DNA of 64,000 nucleotides, taken from Mytilus trossulus (lineage: Eukaryota > Mollusca > Bivalvia > Mytilida > Mytilidae). Of the stretch, positions 54,900-62,462 are shown one piece after another. The position numbers and the translations under genes were made by a program. How positions within the stretch are numbered: the first letter of the stretch is position 1; every line of letters starts with the position of its first letter. The DNA lies in assembly GCF_036588685.1 (NCBI RefSeq), contig NC_086386.1:50391878-50455877 (forward strand), written 5' to 3'. The notes beneath the pieces were generated by a model. That model saw only the letters and a program-made list of their open reading frames with translations, was not told where the DNA came from and did no database searches.

Positions 54900-55063
54900 A
54901 TACTTACCTGGTACAGGGAGCACCGTGATCAAAAAGGCGGTCTCCCCAGGTCGAGGCCTTTCCATTGCACTCCGGTTAGGCTGAAGCCTGCGATTGCCCC
55001 AAATGTGGGCAACTCGGGTACGCAATTTTTTAGTGTGGGGGACTGCGTTCGCGCTATCCCCTG
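54900..55063 (+). ncRNA. U1: U1 snRNA gene, copy 43
   Basis: Identical 164 nt; 1300 bp spacing. Confidence 0.96.
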
Positions 55064-56199
55064 TTAATAAATCAAATGTAAAGAGAAGTTCCCAATAAAT
55101 ACTAAAACTTGAAACTGTTGTTAAACTTTTTCTTTGATACGCTGAGACTGTTCAGGAGTAGCGTAAATTGTGATCGCAAACCGGTTTTCCACTCTTTTGT
55201 TTCATATCATTGTATTTCATCAATTTGAGTATACGATATAAAGAAGCAAATTAATTTCTCAGTCAGACAACTTGGTTTCTACACTTCATATAAGTAAGTT
55301 TTGTTTTAAATTATTATCTCGTCATCCGTAAATTTCATGTTTTGCCTCTCCGTTTAAGTTACATAAAAAAAAAAAAAATCCGCTTGCTACAAGTAAAAAC
55401 TATAAATTAAGTTTGGAAGCTTATTCAATTTGCTTTACGATGAAAACAAGTTTTTGGTTGGCAAGTTATTTTTTCTATTTGAAATAATATGAAATTCAAC
55501 TATACCTGTTAATTTGCATAAGAGGAAAATACGTGCATTTGATGAAAAGTGATGCCGTATTTTATTTGCCTGGCTATATCGAAAAAGCGGAAACTGCATG
55601 TGCAGCACGGACGGATTCAAGAAATAATCTCGCGACCTTTGTCGCCCTCCTTTATCAATTTTAAACGCAAATGATTGCTTTGCCGTCGATTTTTTTCCCC
55701 CGCACCAAATTGAGTAAATTTGATTTTAAAATTTTGCGCGTACACTGTAAAGATGGTAACTGAATTCGAAACAGAAGCAAACAGCGTTGTATGAACGAAA
55801 GGCAGTTACGAAATTGAAGCGACGAAGGAGGGAAAAACAATAAAGTTCTTGTTGGTTTTTTTTCCTTTATTGCGGAGGAGTGAATTTTAAACAATTATTG
55901 ATATTCCGTGTGAAAGCATCATGGCGATCTGAACGTACGTAGTACGTTTTTAATCCACAGAGTTATCCTACTTTATTTGGTCCCTTTCAACAAATCGTCC
56001 TGAAAAAGTGTCCCGGTCTTTAATACACCAACGTGTTTCAATGAAATCAGTGGAAAGAGGCAAATGGCCCTCGATGCGAAGTCGATTTTTTTTATTGTAT
56101 GTTTTAAATTGATGTATCGGCTGACTATAATATGTTCGAATACCTCTTTATAAAGTTACTCCTGATTTACTCAAATGGACAAATGTCAGATATCCAAGC

Positions 56200-56230
56200 A
56201 TACTTACCTGGTACAGGGAGCACCGTGATC
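56200..56230 (+). pseudogene. U1: U1 snRNA gene copy 44, 5' fragment (nt 1-31)
   Basis: The gene is intact from its promoter flank to nt 31 (ends GTGATC, inside the stem-loop I / U1-70K loop). It then breaks off into the retrotransposon. The 3' part resumes at 61463. The U1 promoter and start are retained, so transcription could begin normally and read into the element. Confidence 0.95.
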
Positions 56231-56301
56231 TAACGTGTTCGAAGACAAATCCAGGTGTTGACGGTAGTGGCTTCGCGGCCGCCCGTCTCTACTTTTAAGA
56301 T
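56231..56301 (+). promoter_or_regulatory. LINE 5' leader (71 bp)
   Basis: Short and GC-rich in its middle (a CGCGGCCGCCCG stretch), unlike the AT-rich U1 unit. A TAA at 56296-56298 closes the ORF1 frame just upstream of its ATG. This is very short for a LINE 5' UTR with its own internal promoter. The element may rely on the U1 promoter, or it may be slightly 5'-truncated; one copy cannot tell. Confidence 0.6.
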
Positions 56302-57354
56302 ATGGACGCATATTATGCAACAGATATCATTAGACGAACTCTGAGAGCCAAATTCTCGAAAGTGAAGGTTAACACGAGAGGACAAGTGATTAACGCTCTT
56401 CAAGATCTGTTAGACATTCAACAACTCGAAGCAATCTACAAAACTGGAGAGGGTGTAGAATGGTATGTCAGTTTTAAGACAGAAGTAGAGGCCGAATTAC
56501 TTGGAACCGGTGAAAGGAGACAAGTTGGCGACGGAGCGGTAGTGCTTGACCGCATTGACAGTAGAGTTGTACGGTTGAGGGTCCATTGGTTCCCTCATCA
56601 TATGAGAAAAGATTTGGTGTGCCAATGGCTGGGCAACTTTGGACAGAATGTTAGGTTAGAGGAAGAAGAAACACTATACGAGGGTATCATGTTGAAAACA
56701 GGTACCCTCGTAGGGAGCATGAAGGTGAACGAGGCACAGTACCAGAGCATTCCCCATCGTGGCCGATGCTACAACCGGGATGTTCTGGTTACTGTGCAAG
56801 GACGTCAGAGCCTCTGTCTTAGGTGCAACCAGTTTGGACACCACAGAGCCACCTGCCCTGAGACAGCGGCCCAGAAGAAGACCTACGCCCAGATGGCAAG
56901 ATTGGACCCTGGAGAGGCAGCTGGAGATGTTCCTTCCGCAAGTCAAACGCGGAAGGAAACAGAAGTTAATGGGCCCCCCGCAGGACAAGCGCGGGTGGGG
57001 GCGGATAACGAGAATGGGCCCCCCGCAGGACAACCGCGGGAGGAGGCGGAGAAGGAAAATGGGCCCCCCGCAAGACAAGCGCGGGAGGGGGCGGAGAAGG
57101 ATAATGGGCCCCCCGCAAGACAAGCGCGGGTGGGGGCGGATCCTGTTGTTGTAGAGGAGATGGACTCTTCGGAGACGAGGAAGAGAGGAAGAGAGGTGGA
57201 CGGTGAGGAAGAAGATGATGAAAGTGGAAAGAAACAGTTGGTAAAGGAAGAAGGTACAGTAATTTGGAATAACGGGACAAGGGAAAAAGTGATGGATATG
57301 CTAGGTGACATTAAGAACAGTCAAGATAACCCTGTAGATGTAGATGTAGATTGA
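56302..57354 (+). CDS. LINE ORF1 protein, RNA-binding with CCHC zinc knuckle
   Basis: 350 aa. ORF1 proteins of L1/Tx1-type elements bind the element RNA and help form the retrotransposition particle. Residues about 50-165 look like the RRM-like part of such proteins (hydrophobic strands around WYVSF and VVRLRVHWF). A zinc knuckle CX2CX4HX4C follows at C172, C175, H180, C185. Residues 223-280 are four copies of a 15-residue repeat beginning NGPPA. The tail has a bipartite basic cluster (RKRGR at about 292-297, GKK at about 309-311) split by an acidic run, a possible nuclear signal, and ends in DVDVD. The start is fixed by an in-frame TAA two codons upstream, with G at -3 and +4. Base composition is much more GC-rich than ORF2. 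Family assignment is by motif, not by search. Confidence 0.88.
   Translation: MDAYYATDIIRRTLRAKFSKVKVNTRGQVINALQDLLDIQQLEAIYKTGEGVEWYVSFKTEVEAELLGTGERRQVGDGAVVLDRIDSRVVRLRVHWFPHHMRKDLVCQWLGNFGQNVRLEEEETLYEGIMLKTGTLVGSMKVNEAQYQSIPHRGRCYNRDVLVTVQGRQSLCLRCNQFGHHRATCPETAAQKKTYAQMARLDPGEAAGDVPSASQTRKETEVNGPPAGQARVGADNENGPPAGQPREEAEKENGPPARQAREGAEKDNGPPARQARVGADPVVVEEMDSSETRKRGREVDGEEEDDESGKKQLVKEEGTVIWNNGTREKVMDMLGDIKNSQDNPVDVDVD
56968..57141 (+). repeat. 45-bp in-frame minisatellite in ORF1 (about 3.9 copies)
   Basis: GC-rich 45-bp units begin with AATGGGCCCCCCGCA at 56968, 57013, 57058 and 57103. The period is a multiple of three and keeps ORF1 open. Units differ at several codons (AGQA/AGQP/ARQA), so the repeat is not brand new. 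Confidence 0.92.
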
Positions 57355-57838
57355 TTATTATATATTTGTTAACGGACTTTGAAAATTGAATAACCCCCCC
57401 TGAAATGACTGCCTTTACGCCCTTGGACTATGAGATTGTTTATTCTTTTTCAACCTTTTATAGGTGTATTCTAATTGTTTTTGTAACATTTCTAATTTTT
57501 AATTGTTTTATATATTTGTCTATATATTATAATTATTATGTTAGGTCTACCTTATACAATGGTATAGAGCCCCATTATGGCTCTTATAAAACTGTATTCT
57601 ATTTCAAATCAATGTTTAAAATACTACTCACCTGTATATTTTATTTCTATTGTTATATTTTGATAAAGTGCACGTACCTGTTTGTCCACTTTATATTTTC
57701 ACTGTCAGAACATTTAAATACTACTCATGTTAAAAGTACAAATCTATATTTTTCATTTTATACTTTACCTGTAATTAATATATTACCTTTAATTAATTAT
57801 TTACCTATCTGTATGATTTATTTTATACTTACCTTTAA
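57355..57838 (+). other. LINE inter-ORF region
   Basis: 484 bp, turning abruptly from GC-rich to very T-rich after ORF1. It contains a C7 run (near 57394) and the 145-codon hydrophobic frame listed separately. ORF1 and ORF2 are in different frames and do not overlap, which is unusual spacing compared with elements whose ORFs nearly abut. Confidence 0.7.
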
Positions 57839-57842
57839 ATGA
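57405..57842 (+). CDS. Hydrophobic 145-aa frame ending in an ATGA overlap with ORF2 (doubtful gene)
   Basis: It has an ATG start with G at -3, and the TGA stop overlaps the ORF2 ATG as ATGA at 57839-57842. The product is rich in F, I, Y and L with several possible membrane-spanning stretches (about residues 20-42 and 70-100), as any T-rich frame would give. I recognise no family. It could be translated to feed ribosomes to ORF2 by termination-reinitiation, as described for SART1, or it could be a chance open frame. Confidence 0.3.
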   Translation: MTAFTPLDYEIVYSFSTFYRCILIVFVTFLIFNCFIYLSIYYNYYVRSTLYNGIEPHYGSYKTVFYFKSMFKILLTCIFYFYCYILIKCTYLFVHFIFSLSEHLNTTHVKSTNLYFSFYTLPVINILPLINYLPICMIYFILTFK

Positions 57843-60800
57843 CCATATCTGAAAAAGAGAATAAAATTAACGTAGCATCATTAAATGTTAATGGTCTACT
57901 TAATATTAAATGTCAATATGCTTTAAAAGATTTTTGTTTGAGAAATAATTTTCACATTTTATTTTTGCAAGAAACACATGTTTCAAATTCAACTATCAGT
58001 AATGAATTAAATACCTATTTTGATATGTATAGATGTTTTTGGAACTTCGGCTCAAACTTTAGCCGTGGAACTGCTATTTTTATTTCACATTCTATTGATT
58101 TTGTAATTGTTAAATACCATCGAGATTTAGATGGAAGATTTCAATATATAGATGTTAAAATTGACAATGTTTTATATCGTTTATTTAATGTTTACGCACC
58201 AAATGAGAGTAATGATAGAAAACAATTTTTTGATGATATTTATCCTTTTGTTATGACACAGAGTTATAAAATAATTGGCGGTGATTTTAATTGTATTGTC
58301 AATACTAAATTAGATAAGATTGGTGGTAATGTTAATAGAGGTTTAGATGGTGCAGATAAACTAAAATCTATTGTACTAGATTTTGAACTTTTTGATATTT
58401 ATAGAACTTTATATCCTAACCAGGTAAATGTTACCTGGCGGAGTCCAAATGTTTCTTGTCGCTTAGACAGAATTTATCTATCGACAGATTTAAAACCTAA
58501 TGTAAATCGTTGTATTAACTTACCTTTTTCTTTTTCTGACCATGATTGCGTTTTTATGTCTATAAATAGCGTGACTGAGGTCAAGAATGGGAACGGTTAT
58601 TGGAAACTGAACAATTCTATATTGACAGATAAACTTTTTTGTATTAAGTTTAGAGAATGGTTTATTGAATTTAGTGATGGTTTAGATATATGTATTGATG
58701 TATGGGATTATTTTAAAGAAAATATTAAAACTTTTTGTATTGATTATTGTAAAAAGAAAAATAGAATTAAACATGCTGTTATTAAAGATTTAGAGAAGAG
58801 ATATTTTAGATTGTGTAAATTGGAGAGCAAGTCTCCAGGTAATTATTTTGAACAAATTAGTGTTTTGAAAGATGAGATTAAACAATATTATTTAAATGAT
58901 TTTCGAGGTTCACAAATTAGAGGTAAAGCGAAACTTTTAGACAATAGTGAACGTGTTACGAAATATTTTTTTCAAAGAGAAGTGAAGAAAGGTAAAAAGA
59001 AAAAGATTTCTGAAATTAGAAAAGATGGTGTCATTTTTGATAAACAGATTGATATTATGAAACAATTTGAAGATTTTTATACAGAGTTATTTACAAATGA
59101 ACCCATTGATAAAGATGTTATGGATTTTTTCTTAGAAGATTTACCTGTTTTAGATGATTTTGATATGAATTTATGTGAGACTCCAATTATTATTGATGAA
59201 ATTGTAACTTCTTTAAAAGGTATGGAAAACAATAAGTCACCCGGTCCGGATGGCTTATCAAAAGAATTTTATCTTACATTTATAGATATTTTTGGTCCTA
59301 TGTTATTGTCATTATATGAAAATATTTTTTCTGAGAATACTTTGTCTGATTCCCAGAAACTAAGTTATATTACTTTAATATGTAAAGATAGTGCTAAGCA
59401 TTATGATGTTAAATTCTACCGTCCTATTAGCTTGTTGAATATTGATGTTAAAATTTTAAGTAAAATTATATGTACTAGAATGGGCCTAGTGTCTGATAAG
59501 ATTATAGGTATAGACCAAACTTGTGCATTAAGAGGTCGCTCTATATTAGATAATGCTCACTTGCATCGTAATATTGTTGATTATATAAACCAGAAAAATT
59601 TAAAATGTGCTTTTGTTTCTTTGGATCAAGAGAAAGCTTTTGATAAAATTGTACATGAATTTATGTTTAAAGTTTTAGAAAAATTTAATTTTGGACCCAA
59701 TTTGATAAAATGGGTTAAAATATTGTATAATGATTTGTCATCTTGTATTCTTGTTAATAATTTTATTTCTAATCCTGTAAAGATAACTCGCTCTGTAAAA
59801 CAAGGGTGCAGTTTATCTCCTTTATTATACATATTATGTTTAGAACCATTTATTAGAAAAGTTATTAAAGATAAAGATATTGTAGGTATTAATTTACCTG
59901 GTACTTGTGATAATTGTAAGATTTCTGTTTTTGCTGATGATAGCACTGGTATTTTAACTACTGATAAAAGTATTACTAAATTTTTGTATTTGATTGATTT
60001 ATATGGTAAAGGTACTGGTTCCAAGTTGAACAAAACTAAAACCAAAGGTATTTGGTTAGGTGCTTGGAAAGATAGAAAAGATAATTATAGATTTGGAATC
60101 GATTTTGTCGAAAGTATGAAAATTATTGGTATTAAAACTGGTAATAATATTACCCAAGATGATATTTGGCATCCTATTTTTATTAAATTTGAAAAAATGT
60201 TGAATATGTGGAGATTTAGAAGTTTGTCTTTATTAGAAAAATCATTGATTATTAATGTATTAGCATGTTCTAAAATATGGTATGTAGGAAGTGTTTTATT
60301 TATGTCCAAATATTATATTCAAAAGTTTCAAAGATGTATTTTTCAATTTATATGGAATGGTAAAGTAGAAATGTTGAGTAGAAATAATATGTACTTAGAT
60401 AAACCACGTGGAGGTTTAAATGTTATTAATATAAATTGTAAGCTGAAAGCGTTACGCTTGAAGCATTTATGTGATATTATAAATAGTCGACAGGTAAAGT
60501 TTGTAAAATTTTCTATTTATTGGGTTGGATTCACATTACGATTTTATAATGATGAATTCAGGTCTTTAAATATACCACATAGTGAATACATTTCACCTTT
60601 TTATCAAAAGTGTATTGATGTTTATACAGAGTTTAAAGTTGTTTGTGATAATAGTGATATAAGGGGAGTAACCACAAAAGTTTTGTATAAATTGTTATTG
60701 GAGAGTTTTGATTATACTCCTAAGATAGTAGAAAAAAATCCAGATGTAGAATTTACACCTGTTTTTAAAAATGTATTTGATAAATTTATGGATAGATTTT

Positions 60801-61309
60801 CTAGAGATGTGATATTTAAAATTGTTCATGGTATTTTACCAATTAATAATTTATTGTTTAATCATAATGTATATAAAAGTAATAGATGCACTTTTTGTGC
60901 AAGAGAACCAGAAACTTTAAGACATCTTTTTTGTGACTGTGTTCAAATTAAAGTGTTGTTTTCTTTAATTAAGAATTGGATTTTTTCATTGTCTAATGGC
61001 GTGTTGCTGTTAGACTTTGAACATATTTTATTTAGAAACATTATTGTAACCGGTAAAAAGTTAAAAAGTGTTATACTGTTATTAATTGGATTATATTGTA
61101 AAACCATTTGGATTGTTCGTAATTGGAAAAAGTTTGATAGAAAACATGTGTTACCCAATGATATTTATATATTCTTTCTACAACAGTTAAGATTACGTAT
61201 TTTAGCAGATTTTGAACGTTTTCCTTTGGAAAAATTTATTGAATTTTGGTGTATATCGGATTTATTTTGTAAAGTTGAAGATGAAGAGTTAGTGATAACC
61301 TTCTTCTAA
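57839..61309 (+). CDS. LINE ORF2: AP-like endonuclease, reverse transcriptase, CCHC motif
   Basis: 1156 aa; nicks target DNA and reverse-transcribes element RNA there (target-primed reverse transcription). Endonuclease, residues about 9-240: SLNVNGL (14-20), QETH with E45, VYAPN (118-122), GGDFN with D149/N151, RLDR with D210, SDHD with D234/H235. Reverse transcriptase, about 450-745: NKSPGPDG (465-472), RPISLL (528-533), SLDQEKAFD with D596, QGCSLSP (655-661), FADD with D700/D701, then GSKLN (727-731). C-terminal knuckle CX2CX8HX4C at C1017, C1020, H1029, C1034. There is no RNase H, as in the L1/Tx1 group. The start is forced: an in-frame TAA directly precedes the ATG, whose context (T at -3) is poor. 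Codon use is strongly AT-rich, unlike ORF1. Confidence 0.96.
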   Translation: MTISEKENKINVASLNVNGLLNIKCQYALKDFCLRNNFHILFLQETHVSNSTISNELNTYFDMYRCFWNFGSNFSRGTAIFISHSIDFVIVKYHRDLDGRFQYIDVKIDNVLYRLFNVYAPNESNDRKQFFDDIYPFVMTQSYKIIGGDFNCIVNTKLDKIGGNVNRGLDGADKLKSIVLDFELFDIYRTLYPNQVNVTWRSPNVSCRLDRIYLSTDLKPNVNRCINLPFSFSDHDCVFMSINSVTEVKNGNGYWKLNNSILTDKLFCIKFREWFIEFSDGLDICIDVWDYFKENIKTFCIDYCKKKNRIKHAVIKDLEKRYFRLCKLESKSPGNYFEQISVLKDEIKQYYLNDFRGSQIRGKAKLLDNSERVTKYFFQREVKKGKKKKISEIRKDGVIFDKQIDIMKQFEDFYTELFTNEPIDKDVMDFFLEDLPVLDDFDMNLCETPIIIDEIVTSLKGMENNKSPGPDGLSKEFYLTFIDIFGPMLLSLYENIFSENTLSDSQKLSYITLICKDSAKHYDVKFYRPISLLNIDVKILSKIICTRMGLVSDKIIGIDQTCALRGRSILDNAHLHRNIVDYINQKNLKCAFVSLDQEKAFDKIVHEFMFKVLEKFNFGPNLIKWVKILYNDLSSCILVNNFISNPVKITRSVKQGCSLSPLLYILCLEPFIRKVIKDKDIVGINLPGTCDNCKISVFADDSTGILTTDKSITKFLYLIDLYGKGTGSKLNKTKTKGIWLGAWKDRKDNYRFGIDFVESMKIIGIKTGNNITQDDIWHPIFIKFEKMLNMWRFRSLSLLEKSLIINVLACSKIWYVGSVLFMSKYYIQKFQRCIFQFIWNGKVEMLSRNNMYLDKPRGGLNVININCKLKALRLKHLCDIINSRQVKFVKFSIYWVGFTLRFYNDEFRSLNIPHSEYISPFYQKCIDVYTEFKVVCDNSDIRGVTTKVLYKLLLESFDYTPKIVEKNPDVEFTPVFKNVFDKFMDRFSRDVIFKIVHGILPINNLLFNHNVYKSNRCTFCAREPETLRHLFCDCVQIKVLFSLIKNWIFSLSNGVLLLDFEHILFRNIIVTGKKLKSVILLLIGLYCKTIWIVRNWKKFDRKHVLPNDIYIFFLQQLRLRILADFERFPLEKFIEFWCISDLFCKVEDEELVITFF

Positions 61310-61451
61310 TATTATATTGTGTATAATTTGATTGTTAATATTCATGATATTTGTATTTCATATTACAATGTACAATGTATTATCTGTGATATTTCTGTTT
61401 TAACATAATTGTACTATGTATATGATTTATTGAATAAAGTGTTTGAAATAT
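61310..61451 (+). other. LINE 3' UTR
   Basis: 142 bp of AT-rich sequence with no resemblance to U1. It holds the polyadenylation signal listed separately. No conserved hairpin was evident by eye. Confidence 0.8.
61433..61438 (+). promoter_or_regulatory. Polyadenylation signal AATAAA
   Basis: A canonical hexamer 13 nt before the 11-A tail (61452-61462). The spacing fits cleavage and polyadenylation of the LINE transcript, so the tail is probably a copy of the mRNA poly(A). Confidence 0.8.
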
Positions 61452-61462
61452 AAAAAAAAAAA

Positions 61463-61587
61463 GGTCTCCCCAGGTCGAGGCCTTTCCATTGCACTCCGGT
61501 TAGGCTGAAGCCTGCGATTGCCCCAAATGTGGGCAACTCGGGTACGCAATTTTTTAGTGTGGGGGACTGCGTTCGCGCTATCCCCTG
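61463..61587 (+). pseudogene. U1: U1 snRNA gene copy 44, 3' fragment (nt 40-164)
   Basis: Resumes at GGTCTCCCC (nt 40) and matches the reference to nt 164. Nt 32-39 (AAAAAGGC) are missing, or only three bases are missing if five tail A's belong to the target. It has lost its promoter and 5' end, and keeps stem-loops II-IV, the Sm site and the 3' box. Confidence 0.95.
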
Positions 61588-62462
61588 TTAATAAATCAAA
61601 TGTAAAGAGAAGTTCCCAATAAATACTAAAACTTGAAACTGTTGTTAAACTTTTTCTTTGATACGCTGAGACTGTTCAGGAGTAGCGTAAATTGTGATCG
61701 CAAACCGGTTTTCCACTCTTTTGTTTCATATCATTGTATTTCATCAATTTGAGTATACGATATAAAGAAGCAAATTAATTTCTCAGTCAGACAACTTGGT
61801 TTCTACACTTCATATAAGTAAGTTTTGTTTTAAATTATTATCTCGTCATCCGTAAATTTCATGTTTTGCCTCTCCGTTTAAGTTACATAAAAAAAAAAAA
61901 AATCCGCTTGCTACAAGTAAAAACTATAAATTAAGTTTGGAAGCTTATTCAATTTGCTTTACGATGAAAACAAGTTTTTGGTTGGCAAGTTATTTTTTCT
62001 ATTTGAAATAATATGAAATTCAACTATACCTGTTAATTTGCATAAGAGGAAAATACGTGCATTTGATGAAAAGTGATGCCGTATTTTATTTGCCTGGCTA
62101 TATCGAAAAAGCGGAAACTGCATGTGCAGCACGGACGGATTCAAGAAATAATCTCGCGACCTTTGTCGCCCTCCTTTATCAATTTTAAACGCAAATGATT
62201 GCTTTGCCGTCGATTTTTTTCCCCCGCACCAAATTGAGTAAATTTGATTTTAAAATTTTGCGCGTACACTGTAAAGATGGTAACTGAATTCGAAACAGAA
62301 GCAAACAGCGTTGTATGAACGAAAGGCAGTTACGAAATTGAAGCGACGAAGGAGGGAAAAACAATAAAGTTCTTGTTGGTTTTTTTTCCTTTATTGCGGA
62401 GGAGTGAATTTTAAACAATTATTGATATTCCGTGTGAAAGCATCATGGCGATCTGAACGTAC
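61588..62462 (+). repeat. U1 spacer, type B, downstream of the insertion
   Basis: Carries the same type B markers as the units left of the LINE (GTGATCGC, A run of 13, TTCTATTT, TATATCG, GTAAAGATGG, CAGCGTTG). The LINE therefore entered a type B unit. No gene seen. Confidence 0.93.

Larger units (their letters stand above)
49644..56230 (+). repeat. U1 snDNA tandem array, type B units (~1300 bp)
   Basis: Units of 1300 or 1301 bp with shared markers that differ from type A: GTGATCGC instead of ATGATCGC after U1, TGTTTTAAATTATT instead of TGTTTAAATCATT, an A run of 13-14 instead of about 9 (near 50165), TTCTATTTGAAATAATATG, TATATCGAAA, GTAAAGATGG, CAGCGTTG and GGAAAGAGG. Units within the block look identical apart from the A-run length. 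The block ends where the retrotransposon interrupts copy 44. Confidence 0.96.
56231..61462 (+). mobile_element. Non-LTR retrotransposon (LINE, L1/Tx1-like) inserted in a U1 snRNA gene
   Basis: A 5232 bp element lies in the same orientation as the U1 gene it splits. Layout: 71 bp 5' leader, ORF1 (350 aa, RNA-binding/CCHC), a 484 bp inter-ORF region with a hydrophobic frame, ORF2 (APE endonuclease, RT, CCHC; 1156 aa), a short AT-rich 3' UTR with AATAAA, and an 11-A tail. It has no LTRs, no RNase H and no integrase. The distance between flanking U1 starts (6524 bp) equals a 1300 bp unit plus 5232 minus 8, so the target lost up to 8 bp and there is no target-site duplication. Both main ORFs are uninterrupted, which suggests a young and possibly active copy. 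Assignment near Tx1 rests on domain order and RT/C-terminal motifs recalled from known families. Confidence 0.95.

Noticed and set aside
56674-57311. Four overlapping frames (56674-57123 -, 56759-57154 +, 56943-57311 -, 56966-57280 -) over ORF1
   Set aside because: Shadows of ORF1 kept open by the GC-rich 45-bp repeat; low-complexity P/R/G/S products.
59626-60309. Minus-strand frames inside ORF2 (also 60943-61158)
   Set aside because: They lie opposite the RT and downstream coding sequence of ORF2; no family resemblance.
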